A stretch of DNA of 17,635 bases from NCBI GenBank assembly GCA_910577185.1, contig CAJTLR010000072.1:1-17635 (forward strand), given 5' to 3'. The notes below the pieces were generated by a model, which worked only from the letters and a program-made list of their open reading frames with translations, ran no database searches and had not been told where the DNA came from. The position numbers and the translations under genes were made by a program. This document shows positions 6,193 through 14,990 of this stretch, piece after piece (position 1 is the stretch's first letter; each line of letters starts with the position of its first letter). The stretch is from an uncultured Acetatifactor sp. GTDB taxonomy: Bacteria; Bacillota; Clostridia; Lachnospirales; Lachnospiraceae.

Positions 6193-7686
6193 CTATTCCT
6201 CTTCCCAGGAATTTTCATTTTCTTCTGTGTCACTGAGGACGAAGCGCCCCTTGTCATCTCGCTGGAGTTTCAGCAGCTTCCCCGTATAGGCATTCACCGC
6301 AAAATTATTCCCCGTCCGGGTCAGATTTCCATCTGCCGTCCGGTATACTTCCACAATCACATAGAAGTCATCCACACGGTTGATATTTGTCACATATAAA
6401 TACTGATACTGATAGGAATCCCCCGATTCGTCAAAATGTCCTTCCGCATCATATATCTTCCCGATATTCATGGAATATTCAATCACGGAATCCACCGCCT
6501 GGGCCGGCGTGTAGTCCGTATTCATCACAAGATAATAGTTCCTCTCCACTACAGTTCCCGTCACACCGCCCTCAATCCTGGCAAATTTATAATTTGACCT
6601 GCCCAGCGGCATGGGTATGGGACCGGTGTACAAAATGGAATCATATGTGGGATCACTTCCATCCGTGGTATAATACACTTCCCCTTCGTCATCCGCCACC
6701 TCGATATTCATGGGGAAATAATAGTCTCCGCTCAGTGCATTAATCTCCGGCGGCGGGATTTCCTTATTTTCAATATGATATTCTTTTGACACCACTTCAC
6801 TGGCGATTCCCCTGTCATTTACAAAATACGCCGTGATAACATAATCCCCGTTTTCCAGTATGATGGGCGCGGTATACTGGGTACTGGCTTCCGTGGGTTG
6901 TGTCCCGTCTGTGGTATAATAAATTTTGCCAGTACCGGCGGCCGACAGTTTCAGGGGCTGGATACTGGTATAATATCCTTCATTGACACTGAATTCCGGC
7001 ACTCTGGCAATATAGCTCTGGTAATTGTTCAGCAGGGATTCGTTGTCACTGGCCAGCAGCAGGGTATTGATGGTCTGATAATCTCCCCTGTCACGATAGA
7101 TGGCGATCAGCTTCCCATATGCGGCGTCCAGCTGTTCTGTGGTGGCATTTTCGTTTTTCACAATCTCCCGGAGAAGATATTCATACTCCACCTTATTATT
7201 TTTCAGAAGGTAAACCTCCGCCAGGTTGAAGACCAGCTCCACATTGTCTCCCTCAAGCTCCAGCGCCCGGTTATAGCAGGCGATGGCCTCGTCATATCTT
7301 CCCTGGCCCACATACTGAAGGGCTTTGTTCACCTGATATTCCTCTGACTGGTAACAGTACAGATACCATGCCGTGCTCCCTGCCCCAAGCAGTGTCAGAA
7401 TCCCCAGCACAAGCAGCACTTTCGGCCAGATTCTTTTCCTGCGCCGGGGTTCCTCATATTCAAATCCGTCCTCATTCTGCGGCAGCTCTTCTTCCCATTC
7501 ATCCCATACATTTTCCTGACTGCCGGGCATCTCCTCGTGCAGTTCCTCCAGAATACCGCTGATGGTCTGCTCCATGTTTCGCTCCAGTTCAGGCTCAAAA
7601 TCGGGCACAATGTGGATATCTTCCCCGCAGCACTCACAATATAAAGCCCCTTCCGGCATTCCCTCTCCGCAATTAGGACATTTCAT
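6193..7686 (-). CDS. Zinc-ribbon / TPR / chitobiase-C-terminal-like membrane protein
   Basis: 497 residues with a mosaic layout. Residues 1-24 form a four-Cys zinc ribbon (CPNCGEGMPEGALYCECCG). An acidic linker follows to ~82, then a basic patch (RRRKR) and one transmembrane helix (~88-109). A TPR-like pair covers ~115-150 (ALQYVGQGRYDEAIACYNRALELEGDN) with further helical repeats to ~228. Two copies of a beta-sandwich segment like the chitobiase/beta-hexosaminidase C-terminal domain come next (~230-305 and ~312-388), each with the hallmark YYTTDG(T/S)xPT. The C-terminal ~100 residues resemble a secreted sandwich and are unassigned. The topology implied is zinc ribbon inside, repeats outside. 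ATG at 7686, GAGGT ~9 nt upstream. It sits between fhs and nfnA with gaps of 18 and 11 bp. Function unknown; probably a cell-envelope sensor or scaffold rather than an enzyme. Confidence 0.8.
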   Translation of the reverse strand: MKCPNCGEGMPEGALYCECCGEDIHIVPDFEPELERNMEQTISGILEELHEEMPGSQENVWDEWEEELPQNEDGFEYEEPRRRKRIWPKVLLVLGILTLLGAGSTAWYLYCYQSEEYQVNKALQYVGQGRYDEAIACYNRALELEGDNVELVFNLAEVYLLKNNKVEYEYLLREIVKNENATTEQLDAAYGKLIAIYRDRGDYQTINTLLLASDNESLLNNYQSYIARVPEFSVNEGYYTSIQPLKLSAAGTGKIYYTTDGTQPTEASTQYTAPIILENGDYVITAYFVNDRGIASEVVSKEYHIENKEIPPPEINALSGDYYFPMNIEVADDEGEVYYTTDGSDPTYDSILYTGPIPMPLGRSNYKFARIEGGVTGTVVERNYYLVMNTDYTPAQAVDSVIEYSMNIGKIYDAEGHFDESGDSYQYQYLYVTNINRVDDFYVIVEVYRTADGNLTRTGNNFAVNAYTGKLLKLQRDDKGRFVLSDTEENENSWEEE

Positions 7687-7704
7687 TTCCGCATTACCTC
7701 TATT

Positions 7705-9387
7705 TTAAAACAAACCGGTAATCACTCCGTCATCATTCACGTCAATTCCATAAGCTGAGGGTTTTTTGGACAATCCCGGCATTGTCACCACATCTCCGGT
7801 GAGAACCACTACAAATCCTGCACCGGCTGAAACATATACATCCCTGACCGTCAGTTCGAAGTTTTGGGGTCTTCCCAGACGCTTCGGGTCATCCGAAAGA
7901 GAATACTGGTTCTTGGCCATGCAAACCGGCAGGGTACTGAATCCCAGTTCCGACAGTTTCTTCAGCTGTCTCCTGGCAGCCGCGGAAAATGTGACGGTTC
8001 CTGCCCCGTAAATTTCCGTGGCCACGGTGCGGATTTTATCTTCCAGGGAAAGGGAATCCTCGTACAGCAGCCTGAATTCGCAAGTCTCTTTTCTTTCCGC
8101 TTCCTCCAGGAGCTCCAGTACCTTTCCTGCCAGCTCCAGACCCCCTTCCCCGCCTTTTTCCCATACCTGGGACAGCGCAAAGGAACATTGTCTGTTCTCG
8201 CAGAACCGACGCACAAAATCAATCTCCGCTCCGGTATCCGTGACAAAGGAATTCAGGGTCACTACCACCGGCACATGATATTTCTGTAAATTTTCGATAT
8301 GTTTTTCCAGATTTACAATTCCTTTTTCCAGGGCTTCCAGGTTTTCGCTGCCCAGATCGGCCTTGGCTACACCACCATTATACTTCAAAGCGCGGATTGT
8401 TGCAACCAGTACCACTGCATCCGGGCAAAATCCGGCCTTACGGCACTTGATGTCAAAGAATTTCTCGGCTCCCAGGTCGGCGCCGAAACCGGCCTCCGTA
8501 ATACAGTAATCCGCCATTTTCAAGGCAGCCCTGGTGGCCCTGACAGAATTGCAGCCATGGGCAATATTGGCAAACGGTCCTCCGTGTACCAGAGCAGGCG
8601 TATGCTCCAGTGTCTGAATCAGATTCGGTTTCATGGCATCCTTCAGAAGGGCAGCCATGGCACCCACAGCCTGCAGTTCACCTGCGGTCACCGGTTCCCC
8701 CGCGTAGTTGTAGGCCACAATGATCCTGGCCAGACGCTCCTTCAGATCTTTCATATCCTCAGCCAGACAGAGAATCGCCATGATCTCGCTTGCCACCGTA
8801 ATCACAAAGTGATCTTCCCTCACGAAACCATCCGTTTTATTTCCCAGGCCCACCACAATGTTCCTCAGTGACCGGTCATTCATATCCATGCAGCGCTTCC
8901 AGACAACCTGCCTTGTGTCAATCTGCAGTTCATTGCCCTGTTGAATATGATTGTCCAGAATGGCGGCCAGCAGATTATTGGCAGACGTAATTGCGTGAAA
9001 ATCTCCTGTAAAATGGAGATTCAGTTCTTCCATGGGCACTACCTGGGAATATCCGCCTCCCGCGGCTCCCCCCTTGATGCCGAAGCACGGTCCCAGGGAA
9101 GGCTCCCGCAGGGCAATCACAGCCTTTTTTCCCAGCCTGCCGAAAGCCTGTCCCAGTCCCACGCTGGTGGTGGTCTTACCCTCTCCTGCCGGTGTGGGAT
9201 TGATTGCCGTCACAAGAATCAGCTTCCCGTCTTTTCTGTCCTTGATGCTGTCAAGGAATTCCTCTGAAAGTTTCGCCTTATATTTTCCATATAATTCCAG
9301 TCCTTCCTCCGGGATGCCCAGTTTTTCCGCCACCCTGGCAACGGGCTCCATCACAGCTTCCTGTGCTATCATGATATCTGTCTTCAT
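7705..9387 (-). CDS. fhs: Formate-tetrahydrofolate ligase
   Basis: 560 residues, the usual length for Fhs (10-formyl-THF synthetase), which makes 10-formyl-THF from formate, THF and ATP, the entry step of the methyl branch of the Wood-Ljungdahl pathway and a source of purine one-carbon units. Visible motifs are the P-loop TPAGEGKTTTSVGLGQA (~65-81), REPSLGPCFGIKGGAAGGGYSQVVPME, LNLHFTGDFHAITSANNLLAA, GGPFANIAHGCNS, ITEAGFGADLGAEKFFDIKCR, and the C-terminal MPGLSKKPSAYGIDV. The start is the ATG at 9387, preceded by AGGAG ~8 nt upstream; the in-frame extension before it has no site. It follows ftsK by 52 bp with no visible promoter between, so it is probably read from the ftsK promoter. No folate riboswitch was found in the gap. 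Very secure. Confidence 0.98.
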   Translation of the reverse strand: MKTDIMIAQEAVMEPVARVAEKLGIPEEGLELYGKYKAKLSEEFLDSIKDRKDGKLILVTAINPTPAGEGKTTTSVGLGQAFGRLGKKAVIALREPSLGPCFGIKGGAAGGGYSQVVPMEELNLHFTGDFHAITSANNLLAAILDNHIQQGNELQIDTRQVVWKRCMDMNDRSLRNIVVGLGNKTDGFVREDHFVITVASEIMAILCLAEDMKDLKERLARIIVAYNYAGEPVTAGELQAVGAMAALLKDAMKPNLIQTLEHTPALVHGGPFANIAHGCNSVRATRAALKMADYCITEAGFGADLGAEKFFDIKCRKAGFCPDAVVLVATIRALKYNGGVAKADLGSENLEALEKGIVNLEKHIENLQKYHVPVVVTLNSFVTDTGAEIDFVRRFCENRQCSFALSQVWEKGGEGGLELAGKVLELLEEAERKETCEFRLLYEDSLSLEDKIRTVATEIYGAGTVTFSAAARRQLKKLSELGFSTLPVCMAKNQYSLSDDPKRLGRPQNFELTVRDVYVSAGAGFVVVLTGDVVTMPGLSKKPSAYGIDVNDDGVITGLF

Positions 9388-9439
9388 TCTTTTTCTCCTG
9401 TCTAAAGCTTCCGCACATACCGGCACAAACAAACACCGT

Positions 9440-12400
9440 CTACGCCACCTCTTCCATCAAATGCTCAAACTGTTCCGGACTCATCAATATTTTCCTGGGT
9501 TTTGTTCCTTCCTCCTCTCCCACCACGCCGTACTGACACAGCTGGTCCATAATCCTGGCTGCCCTGTTGAAGCCGATCTGAAGCGCTCTCTGCAGCATGC
9601 CAATGGACGCCTTGTCCTTATCGATGATAAGGCGTCCCGCTTTCTCAAACAATTCATCCACATCACTGCCGCCGGAAGATTTCTCCCCGCCCCCGGAACT
9701 GCTTTCCATACTTGCGATCTTTTGTTCAATATCCGCTGTATATGTATTGCCAAGCACCTGGTTTTTCAGGAAATCAACCACGGCAGAGACTTCTTCGTCG
9801 GATACAAAGGCGCCCTGGACACGGGCCGGCTTGGAATATCCCTGGGGGAAAAACAGCATATCTCCTTTTCCCAGCAGCTTTTCTGCGCCCACCATATCCA
9901 GAATCGTCCTGGAATCCACACTGCTGGACACGGAAAATGCCACCCGGCTGGGCATATTGGCCTTGATCAGGCCGGTGATCACGTCCACGCTGGGCCGCTG
10001 GGTCGCAATGACCAGATGGATTCCGCATGCCCTGGCCAGCTGGGCCAGACGGCAGATATGCGCCTCCACCTCCCCGGGGCAGACCATCATCAGGTCCGCA
10101 AGTTCGTCCACAATGATGACAATCTGCGGAAGTCTGGCAGGCGCGTCCGCCTCTCCCCTGCTCCTTCTGGCTTCCGCTTTTTTATTGTATTCTTTCAGGT
10201 TCCTCACGCCGCATTCCGCAAATTTCCGATAGCGGTCGTCCATCTCTGTGACACCCCAGTGAAGGGCTGCGGATGCCTTCTTGGGATCCGTCACCACAGG
10301 GATCAGCAGATGGGGAATTCCGTTGTAAATACTCAGTTCCACTACCTTCGGGTCCACCATGATCATCTTGACGTCATCCGGATGGGCCTTATACAAAATG
10401 CTCATGATCAGGGTGTTGATACAGACAGATTTGCCGGATCCCGTGGCTCCTGCAATGAGCATGTGGGGCATTTTCGCGATATCTGCCACTACCGTCTGGC
10501 CCGCGATATCCTTCCCCACCCCAAAGGCAATGTCGGAGGGAAATTCCCTGAATTCTTTCGTCTCCAGCAAATCCCGCAGGGCCACAGGCATGTTTTCCTT
10601 GTTGGGAACCTCTATGCCGATAGCCGCCTTGCCGGGAATCGGCGCCTCGATACGGATATCCATGGCCGCCAGGTTCAGTTTGATATCATCCGAAAGTCCC
10701 ACAATTTTGGAAACCTTCACGCCCTGCTCCGGCTGCAGTTCATACCGGGTCACACTGGGCCCCTGGCTGATGTTTGTTATGGTCACTTTCACCCCGAAAG
10801 TATTTAAGGTCTGCTGAAGGCGCATTGCCGTCTCCTTCAGTTCACGGGCGGAATCCCCGGTGACTGCGGCACCTTTCTCCAGCAGGGATATGGGAGGAAA
10901 CATGTATTTTTTCGGTACATTGGACACCGGTTTCCGGGAATCTGTCTCCTGGGGTTTCCGGCCCCCGGGACTGCCGGAAACATTTCCGGACTGGCCCCCG
11001 TTTTCCCGGGGCAAAACGGCCCTGGGGCGGGAATCTGCCCTGTCCGGTATATTCTGCGGGACTTCCCCGCCGTCTGTCTCTTCCTCTTCCGGAGTCACCT
11101 CCCCGGCCGGCGGGGCGGCGCTTTCCGTTACTGGATCCTCATATCCACCATCCCGCACCGTTTCTTCCGGCACTGTGACGGAAGAAACGGGGACTGGCTC
11201 CGATACTTCCCGGGCAAATAAAAGCTCCTCTTTCGCAGGATCTTCGTCTCCGTTCCAGAAAAAATCCCCTCCCGGTGTACTTTCCTCCACCGGATTTTCT
11301 TCCTCCGCGGCACTGTCCGCGGACGGATCCCAGGGCTCCAGCGCCCGGTCCTCCGTCTGCCATTTCTCTTCCCTGCCATCGTTTATATTCACCTGGTGCA
11401 CACCACGGATCTGTATTTTCTCAAAGTCAAATTCCGGCGTTTCCTGTGTCTGTGCCGCCTCTTCCGTGACGGGTTCCGCCGTACAGGTCAGGGGCTGCTC
11501 CGTGTCAAACTCTTCCTCCGGCAGAATGATCTCATGGATATCATCCTGATGGCCCGAACCATCCCCCGGCTTTGTCAGCGCCGTATCCAGCATCACACCG
11601 GACACTTTTCTTTCCATACGTAATATTTTTTCGTTTTCTTTCTCTTCTGCCCTGAGTCTGCGCTCCTGGGCTTTTTTCGCGCGCTGTTCCTCCTGGGCCT
11701 GGCGGCGCTGCTGGTTCTGTTCCTTCCGGATTCTGGCATTTTCCTCCTGCTCCTGACGGCGGATTTCCAGCATTTCCCTGCGTCTTTGCGCGTCTTCCCT
11801 GGAAATCTCCCTCACACGGCTGCCGCCCCGTTTCACACTGCTTAAAAGAGACTTTTCTGTCAGGAGAATCAGGCTCACCACACTGCCCAGAACCACCACC
11901 AGCACCGTTCCTATGGTTTCCAGATATCCCTGCAGAAAAAAGCTGATGCTCCCGGCCAGTATCCCCCCGCCGGATTTGGTGTCCCTGCAGCTTTCATAAA
12001 GCAGCCGGACCTGGTATTCTTCCATGCTATTGGCTCCCTTTGTGACCAGGTCACAGAGAATCCCCAGCATCACAAAAAGAACCACACCCGCCACAAGCTT
12101 CCTCATAGCGCTGGGGTTCCCTTCGTTGGCAAACCAGAATGCTGCCGCAAGAAACAATAATACCGGAACTGCATATGCCATCAGACCGAACAGGCCGAAC
12201 AATACCCCGCTGACCATGTCTCCCGCAGGGCCGATCAGGCCGAAATTACAGCAAAACAAAAAGACCATGGCCGCAAACAGCACAATCAGCCCTATTTCGT
12301 GAAACAGGGCGCTGTCCTGGGCAGCACGCTCCAGCTCTGCCTTTCTCTTCTGAGCGGATGTCCTTCCTTTACTGTTGCTTTTGGTCGTTTTTTTATTTAC

Positions 12401-12445
12401 AGACTTACTGGAAGAGGATGTTTTCCTTCCACCGGAAGCAGCCAT
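9440..12445 (-). CDS. ftsK: FtsK/SpoIIIE-family DNA translocase
   Basis: 1001 residues. A basic Ser/Lys-rich N-terminus (1-45) leads into about four transmembrane helices (~48-200). A charged coiled-coil-like stretch follows (~205-285, many EEQ/RRQ), then a ~220-residue acidic Pro/Glu/Ser/Gly-rich linker (~290-508). The motor begins near PKKYMFPPISLLE (511). It has Walker A GATGSGKS (665-672), VDPKVVEL, Walker B IVIIVDELADLMMV (~775) and ATQRPSVDVITGLIKANMPSRVAFSVSS. The C-terminal gamma winged helix (~925-1001: LIIDKDKASIGMLQRALQIGFNRAARIMDQL) reads polar DNA sites. The protein pumps DNA through the septum at division or sporulation. The ATG at 12445 is chosen because GAGGT lies ~9 nt upstream; a GTG five codons earlier is within that site. 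It has its own promoter. Whether it is SpoIIIE or SftA/FtsK in role cannot be told here. Confidence 0.95.
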   Translation of the reverse strand: MAASGGRKTSSSSKSVNKKTTKSNSKGRTSAQKRKAELERAAQDSALFHEIGLIVLFAAMVFLFCCNFGLIGPAGDMVSGVLFGLFGLMAYAVPVLLFLAAAFWFANEGNPSAMRKLVAGVVLFVMLGILCDLVTKGANSMEEYQVRLLYESCRDTKSGGGILAGSISFFLQGYLETIGTVLVVVLGSVVSLILLTEKSLLSSVKRGGSRVREISREDAQRRREMLEIRRQEQEENARIRKEQNQQRRQAQEEQRAKKAQERRLRAEEKENEKILRMERKVSGVMLDTALTKPGDGSGHQDDIHEIILPEEEFDTEQPLTCTAEPVTEEAAQTQETPEFDFEKIQIRGVHQVNINDGREEKWQTEDRALEPWDPSADSAAEEENPVEESTPGGDFFWNGDEDPAKEELLFAREVSEPVPVSSVTVPEETVRDGGYEDPVTESAAPPAGEVTPEEEETDGGEVPQNIPDRADSRPRAVLPRENGGQSGNVSGSPGGRKPQETDSRKPVSNVPKKYMFPPISLLEKGAAVTGDSARELKETAMRLQQTLNTFGVKVTITNISQGPSVTRYELQPEQGVKVSKIVGLSDDIKLNLAAMDIRIEAPIPGKAAIGIEVPNKENMPVALRDLLETKEFREFPSDIAFGVGKDIAGQTVVADIAKMPHMLIAGATGSGKSVCINTLIMSILYKAHPDDVKMIMVDPKVVELSIYNGIPHLLIPVVTDPKKASAALHWGVTEMDDRYRKFAECGVRNLKEYNKKAEARRSRGEADAPARLPQIVIIVDELADLMMVCPGEVEAHICRLAQLARACGIHLVIATQRPSVDVITGLIKANMPSRVAFSVSSSVDSRTILDMVGAEKLLGKGDMLFFPQGYSKPARVQGAFVSDEEVSAVVDFLKNQVLGNTYTADIEQKIASMESSSGGGEKSSGGSDVDELFEKAGRLIIDKDKASIGMLQRALQIGFNRAARIMDQLCQYGVVGEEEGTKPRKILMSPEQFEHLMEEVA

Positions 12446-12475
12446 AGAGCAAAACCTCACTTATCCCAAATTCTT

Positions 12476-12498
12476 CACCGGCACATCCCCTGCCGGCG
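12476..12498 (-). other. Leader hairpin of the ftsK transcript
   Basis: An 8-pair GC-rich stem with one G-U pair (arms 12476-12483 and 12491-12498, loop of 7) sits just after the predicted transcription start and ~30 nt before the ftsK start codon. No U-run follows, so it is not a terminator. It could protect the 5' end or affect translation. Confidence 0.45.
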
Positions 12499-12506
12499 AT
12501 TTCACA

Positions 12507-12535
12507 ATTATATCACCTTTGATGCCAATTGTCAT
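12507..12535 (-). promoter_or_regulatory. Extended -10 promoter of ftsK
   Basis: On the minus strand ATGACA (12530-12535, one mismatch to consensus) is 17 bp from a perfect TATAAT (12507-12512). A TG extends the -10 box (TGATATAAT). Transcription would start near 12500, about 55 nt before the ftsK ATG. Confidence 0.75.
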
Positions 12536-12538
12536 CAA
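12519..12538. promoter_or_regulatory. 20 bp near-palindrome over the ftsK -35 and spacer
   Basis: TTGATGCCAATTGTCATCAA reads almost identically on both strands (only one mismatched symmetric pair). It covers the -35 box and most of the spacer of the ftsK promoter, the classical place for a repressor operator. The regulator is not identifiable from this window. Confidence 0.5.
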
Positions 12539-12665
12539 GTATTTTTTGGGGGATTTCCCGGGATATAAATGAAAGGAATTTATAATGTGCCTGTAATGCT
12601 TTCTGTCAGATATACATCACGGTTTATGGAAAATTTGCGCCGGATGAAGGACGCGGACCACTCCT
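12539..12665. other. Gap between the permease stop and the ftsK promoter
   Basis: No gene, convincing terminator or known RNA is seen here. A short run of A residues on the minus strand follows a weak GGG-AAAT-CCC stem near 12550-12560, too weak to call a terminator. Confidence 0.4.
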
Positions 12666-14948
12666 TCACATCCCGGATGCGGTCCAGGAAAAAAACGGAT
12701 AGAGGGAAAATCTGCCCGCCCAGGAAAATCCCAGAAGCGCTAAAACCAGTGGCACCACCAGAAAGGCCGCGGCAAACAGATAGGCCTGCACCGGATTCCT
12801 GCGCCACCAGGAAAGTCCGAAAACCACCAGCGCAGCCAGCACCAGGACCAGTGCCTGGGATATCACAACCAACAGTAGAAACACAATCACCGGCAGCGGA
12901 AACGCAAACTGTCCCCACCGGGGAATATTTCTGACCGAATACCACAGACCGCCCATGGGAAACACCCTGGCGATACCGGCCATTCTGCCGGCAAAGAAAA
13001 CCAGGACCATCACTCCTGCCGATGCCGCGCAGACAAAAGCCTTTCGCCGCAAAATTTTCCCTTTTCCTGTCCGGGTGGCTCCGATCAGGTTCCAGGAACC
13101 ATTTTCATCCTCCATGGAAACCGCATTTCCAAACGCTAAGACCATGCAGCAGTTCAGCAGCAGAAACGGAATCAGGAAATCATCTTCCCCTGTCCCCAGC
13201 AGGTACAGATAGCCGGTGTCGTATATAAAACAGCCGCCGTTTTCGCAGATTCCCTGGTATTGCTGCCATACCCGGGAATAATAGGGATAAAAAGCTGTCA
13301 CCGCATACCATTCGGCCTTCAGCTCCTCTCCCATTCTCTCCGTAAGCTCCCCGGAAGAAACCATCCGGTCAATTTTTTCTATCTCCTCAAATGCTTCCTG
13401 GTAACGCGCCTGCTCCTTTAAAACCAGTTCTCTTTTTTCCTCTGTCAGCTCCCCTGCCAGTTGGCGCATCATACTCTGATAATACTCCTCCCCGGAGGTA
13501 AGACTGTATTTCTGCTCCCATTCCCGGTAGCCCAGCAGAAGGCCGAAAAACAACAGAATCACCATCGCCCTGTTGGCAATCAGAATTTTATATCCTTCTT
13601 GTCCGGTGACACTGATGCCCGGTCTGAACCATAGGGAAATGCCCCGGCGTCTTTCCCTGAGCACAAAGCTGTTTCCCCTGGCAAATAAAAACATACTGGC
13701 CAAAATCCCCGCAGACACCACAATCATAATCGTAATCCAGACTATTTCCGTCCGGGAAACCGCTTTTTCCATAATATTGAAATTCAGGTATGATCCGTAA
13801 AGATTTTCCGTCTTCATCATTCCCGCAAAGTTCAGATACTTAAACAGACTCTTCTTTGCGGCAGCCGGGATGACAGTATATAACAGAAAACTCAGTCCCC
13901 ACAGCATGCCTCCCGCCAGGTAAGGCAGATAAACCGTATCCGCCAAAATACACAGTGCCGTCAGAAGTGTCCCAAATCCGAACAGTACCACAGCCTTTGT
14001 GGCCACCGATATCCCGATATATTCCAGGATGCTGACGGACAAGGTGCTGTCCCTGTAAGCCGCCAGTGACTGCAGCTTTGCATTCAGGTCCCCATATCCC
14101 ACTGCACTTCCGAAATAGAGCAGATTGGAGCCGTACAGAAGAACGGCTGCCGCCATACAGTGAAACAAAAGCGCCAGAATTTTTGCGCAAATGCTCCGGA
14201 AGATTCCAAATTTTGTACTTCTCGTGATGTAAAACAGGCTTTTTTCCTTCTCTTCCAGAATCAGGCTCCCCACAAAAAAGAAAACCGACAGCACCAGAAG
14301 AATATCCGTCCATAAGTTTTCCATGGAGCCGGTCACCGCTTTATCCGGCATCCAGGAAATGCCGTCTGCCGTCAGGCCGGCATAATCCGCGGCGCTTTTC
14401 CGGATATTTTCCGTGGAAAAAGAATTCTCTTCCGTCTTCCGGAATATGCCGATACTGCCCAGGGTGTCTTCCGTCTCCTGCACGGCTTCGAGATATTCCC
14501 CGTACCCGGCACTTTTTTCCCACTGGGCATGGAGTTCGCTCACCAAAAGCGCTTCCTGCCGTAAGGAATCCGTCAGCTGCAGATACTCCCCGCTCTGGTA
14601 TTTCTCATACCAGGCTTCAAAAAGTCCGGGATTTTCTCCCAGGAGCTGCTGCGCCAGAATGTCTCCCATCTCATCCGACATGTTCCGCATCATCAGGACT
14701 TCCTCCACAAAGCCCACACCGTCCATTGTCTCTTTCAGGTTTGAAACGTAATTTTCTTTTTCCGTCTCTGTCATACCATTTATTTTTTCCTGAAATCTTT
14801 TGTATGCGGCCAGTCCCGGTTTTCCCTCCCCGGGCAGATTGTGATACCATAACAAAAACAGATTCAGGAAAAAAAGCAGACAGAGGGATGCCAGGAAACT
14901 TTTCCTGCCCCATGTCTTCCTCAATTCATATCCAGTAAGCCAATGCAT
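12666..14948 (-). CDS. Fused ABC-2 type transporter permease
   Basis: 760 residues made of two similar halves. Each half has one N-terminal helix near a basic start (MHWLTGYELRKTWGRKSFLA at 1-20; YKILIANRAMVILLFFGLLLG near 450), a long hydrophilic loop, presumably extracytoplasmic, rich in Glu/Tyr/Gln with coiled-coil character, and a cluster of about five hydrophobic helices. The first-half segment LILEEKEKSLFYITRSTKFG and the second-half NAVSMEDENGSWNLIGATRTGKG occupy matching places after the second helix, supporting internal duplication. This layout is common for ABC-2 exporters with an unfused ATPase. The start is the ATG at 14948, with GGAGGG ~10 nt upstream, rather than the in-frame ATGs at 14975 and 14990. 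Its partner ATPase lies upstream with the dispersed repeat between. Substrate unknown. Confidence 0.85.
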   Translation of the reverse strand: MHWLTGYELRKTWGRKSFLASLCLLFFLNLFLLWYHNLPGEGKPGLAAYKRFQEKINGMTETEKENYVSNLKETMDGVGFVEEVLMMRNMSDEMGDILAQQLLGENPGLFEAWYEKYQSGEYLQLTDSLRQEALLVSELHAQWEKSAGYGEYLEAVQETEDTLGSIGIFRKTEENSFSTENIRKSAADYAGLTADGISWMPDKAVTGSMENLWTDILLVLSVFFFVGSLILEEKEKSLFYITRSTKFGIFRSICAKILALLFHCMAAAVLLYGSNLLYFGSAVGYGDLNAKLQSLAAYRDSTLSVSILEYIGISVATKAVVLFGFGTLLTALCILADTVYLPYLAGGMLWGLSFLLYTVIPAAAKKSLFKYLNFAGMMKTENLYGSYLNFNIMEKAVSRTEIVWITIMIVVSAGILASMFLFARGNSFVLRERRRGISLWFRPGISVTGQEGYKILIANRAMVILLFFGLLLGYREWEQKYSLTSGEEYYQSMMRQLAGELTEEKRELVLKEQARYQEAFEEIEKIDRMVSSGELTERMGEELKAEWYAVTAFYPYYSRVWQQYQGICENGGCFIYDTGYLYLLGTGEDDFLIPFLLLNCCMVLAFGNAVSMEDENGSWNLIGATRTGKGKILRRKAFVCAASAGVMVLVFFAGRMAGIARVFPMGGLWYSVRNIPRWGQFAFPLPVIVFLLLVVISQALVLVLAALVVFGLSWWRRNPVQAYLFAAAFLVVPLVLALLGFSWAGRFSLYPFFSWTASGM

Positions 14949-14990
14949 AATTAAGTTCCCTCCCTTCTCTTCCATGCCCCGGTTCCCCAT

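Noticed and set aside
9388..9439. Tetrahydrofolate riboswitch before fhs
   Set aside because: The gap is only 52 bp and contains no matching paired structure.
9032..10807. 591-residue open frame on the plus strand opposite fhs and ftsK
   Set aside because: It spans the boundary of two well-identified minus-strand genes and has shadow-like composition and no start context.
12580..12945. 121-residue minus-strand frame continuing past the permease stop, suggesting a frameshifted C-terminus
   Set aside because: Its first two thirds are a shadow of the permease, and nothing in the extra tail looks more like a transporter end than the in-frame end; no evidence of a frameshift.
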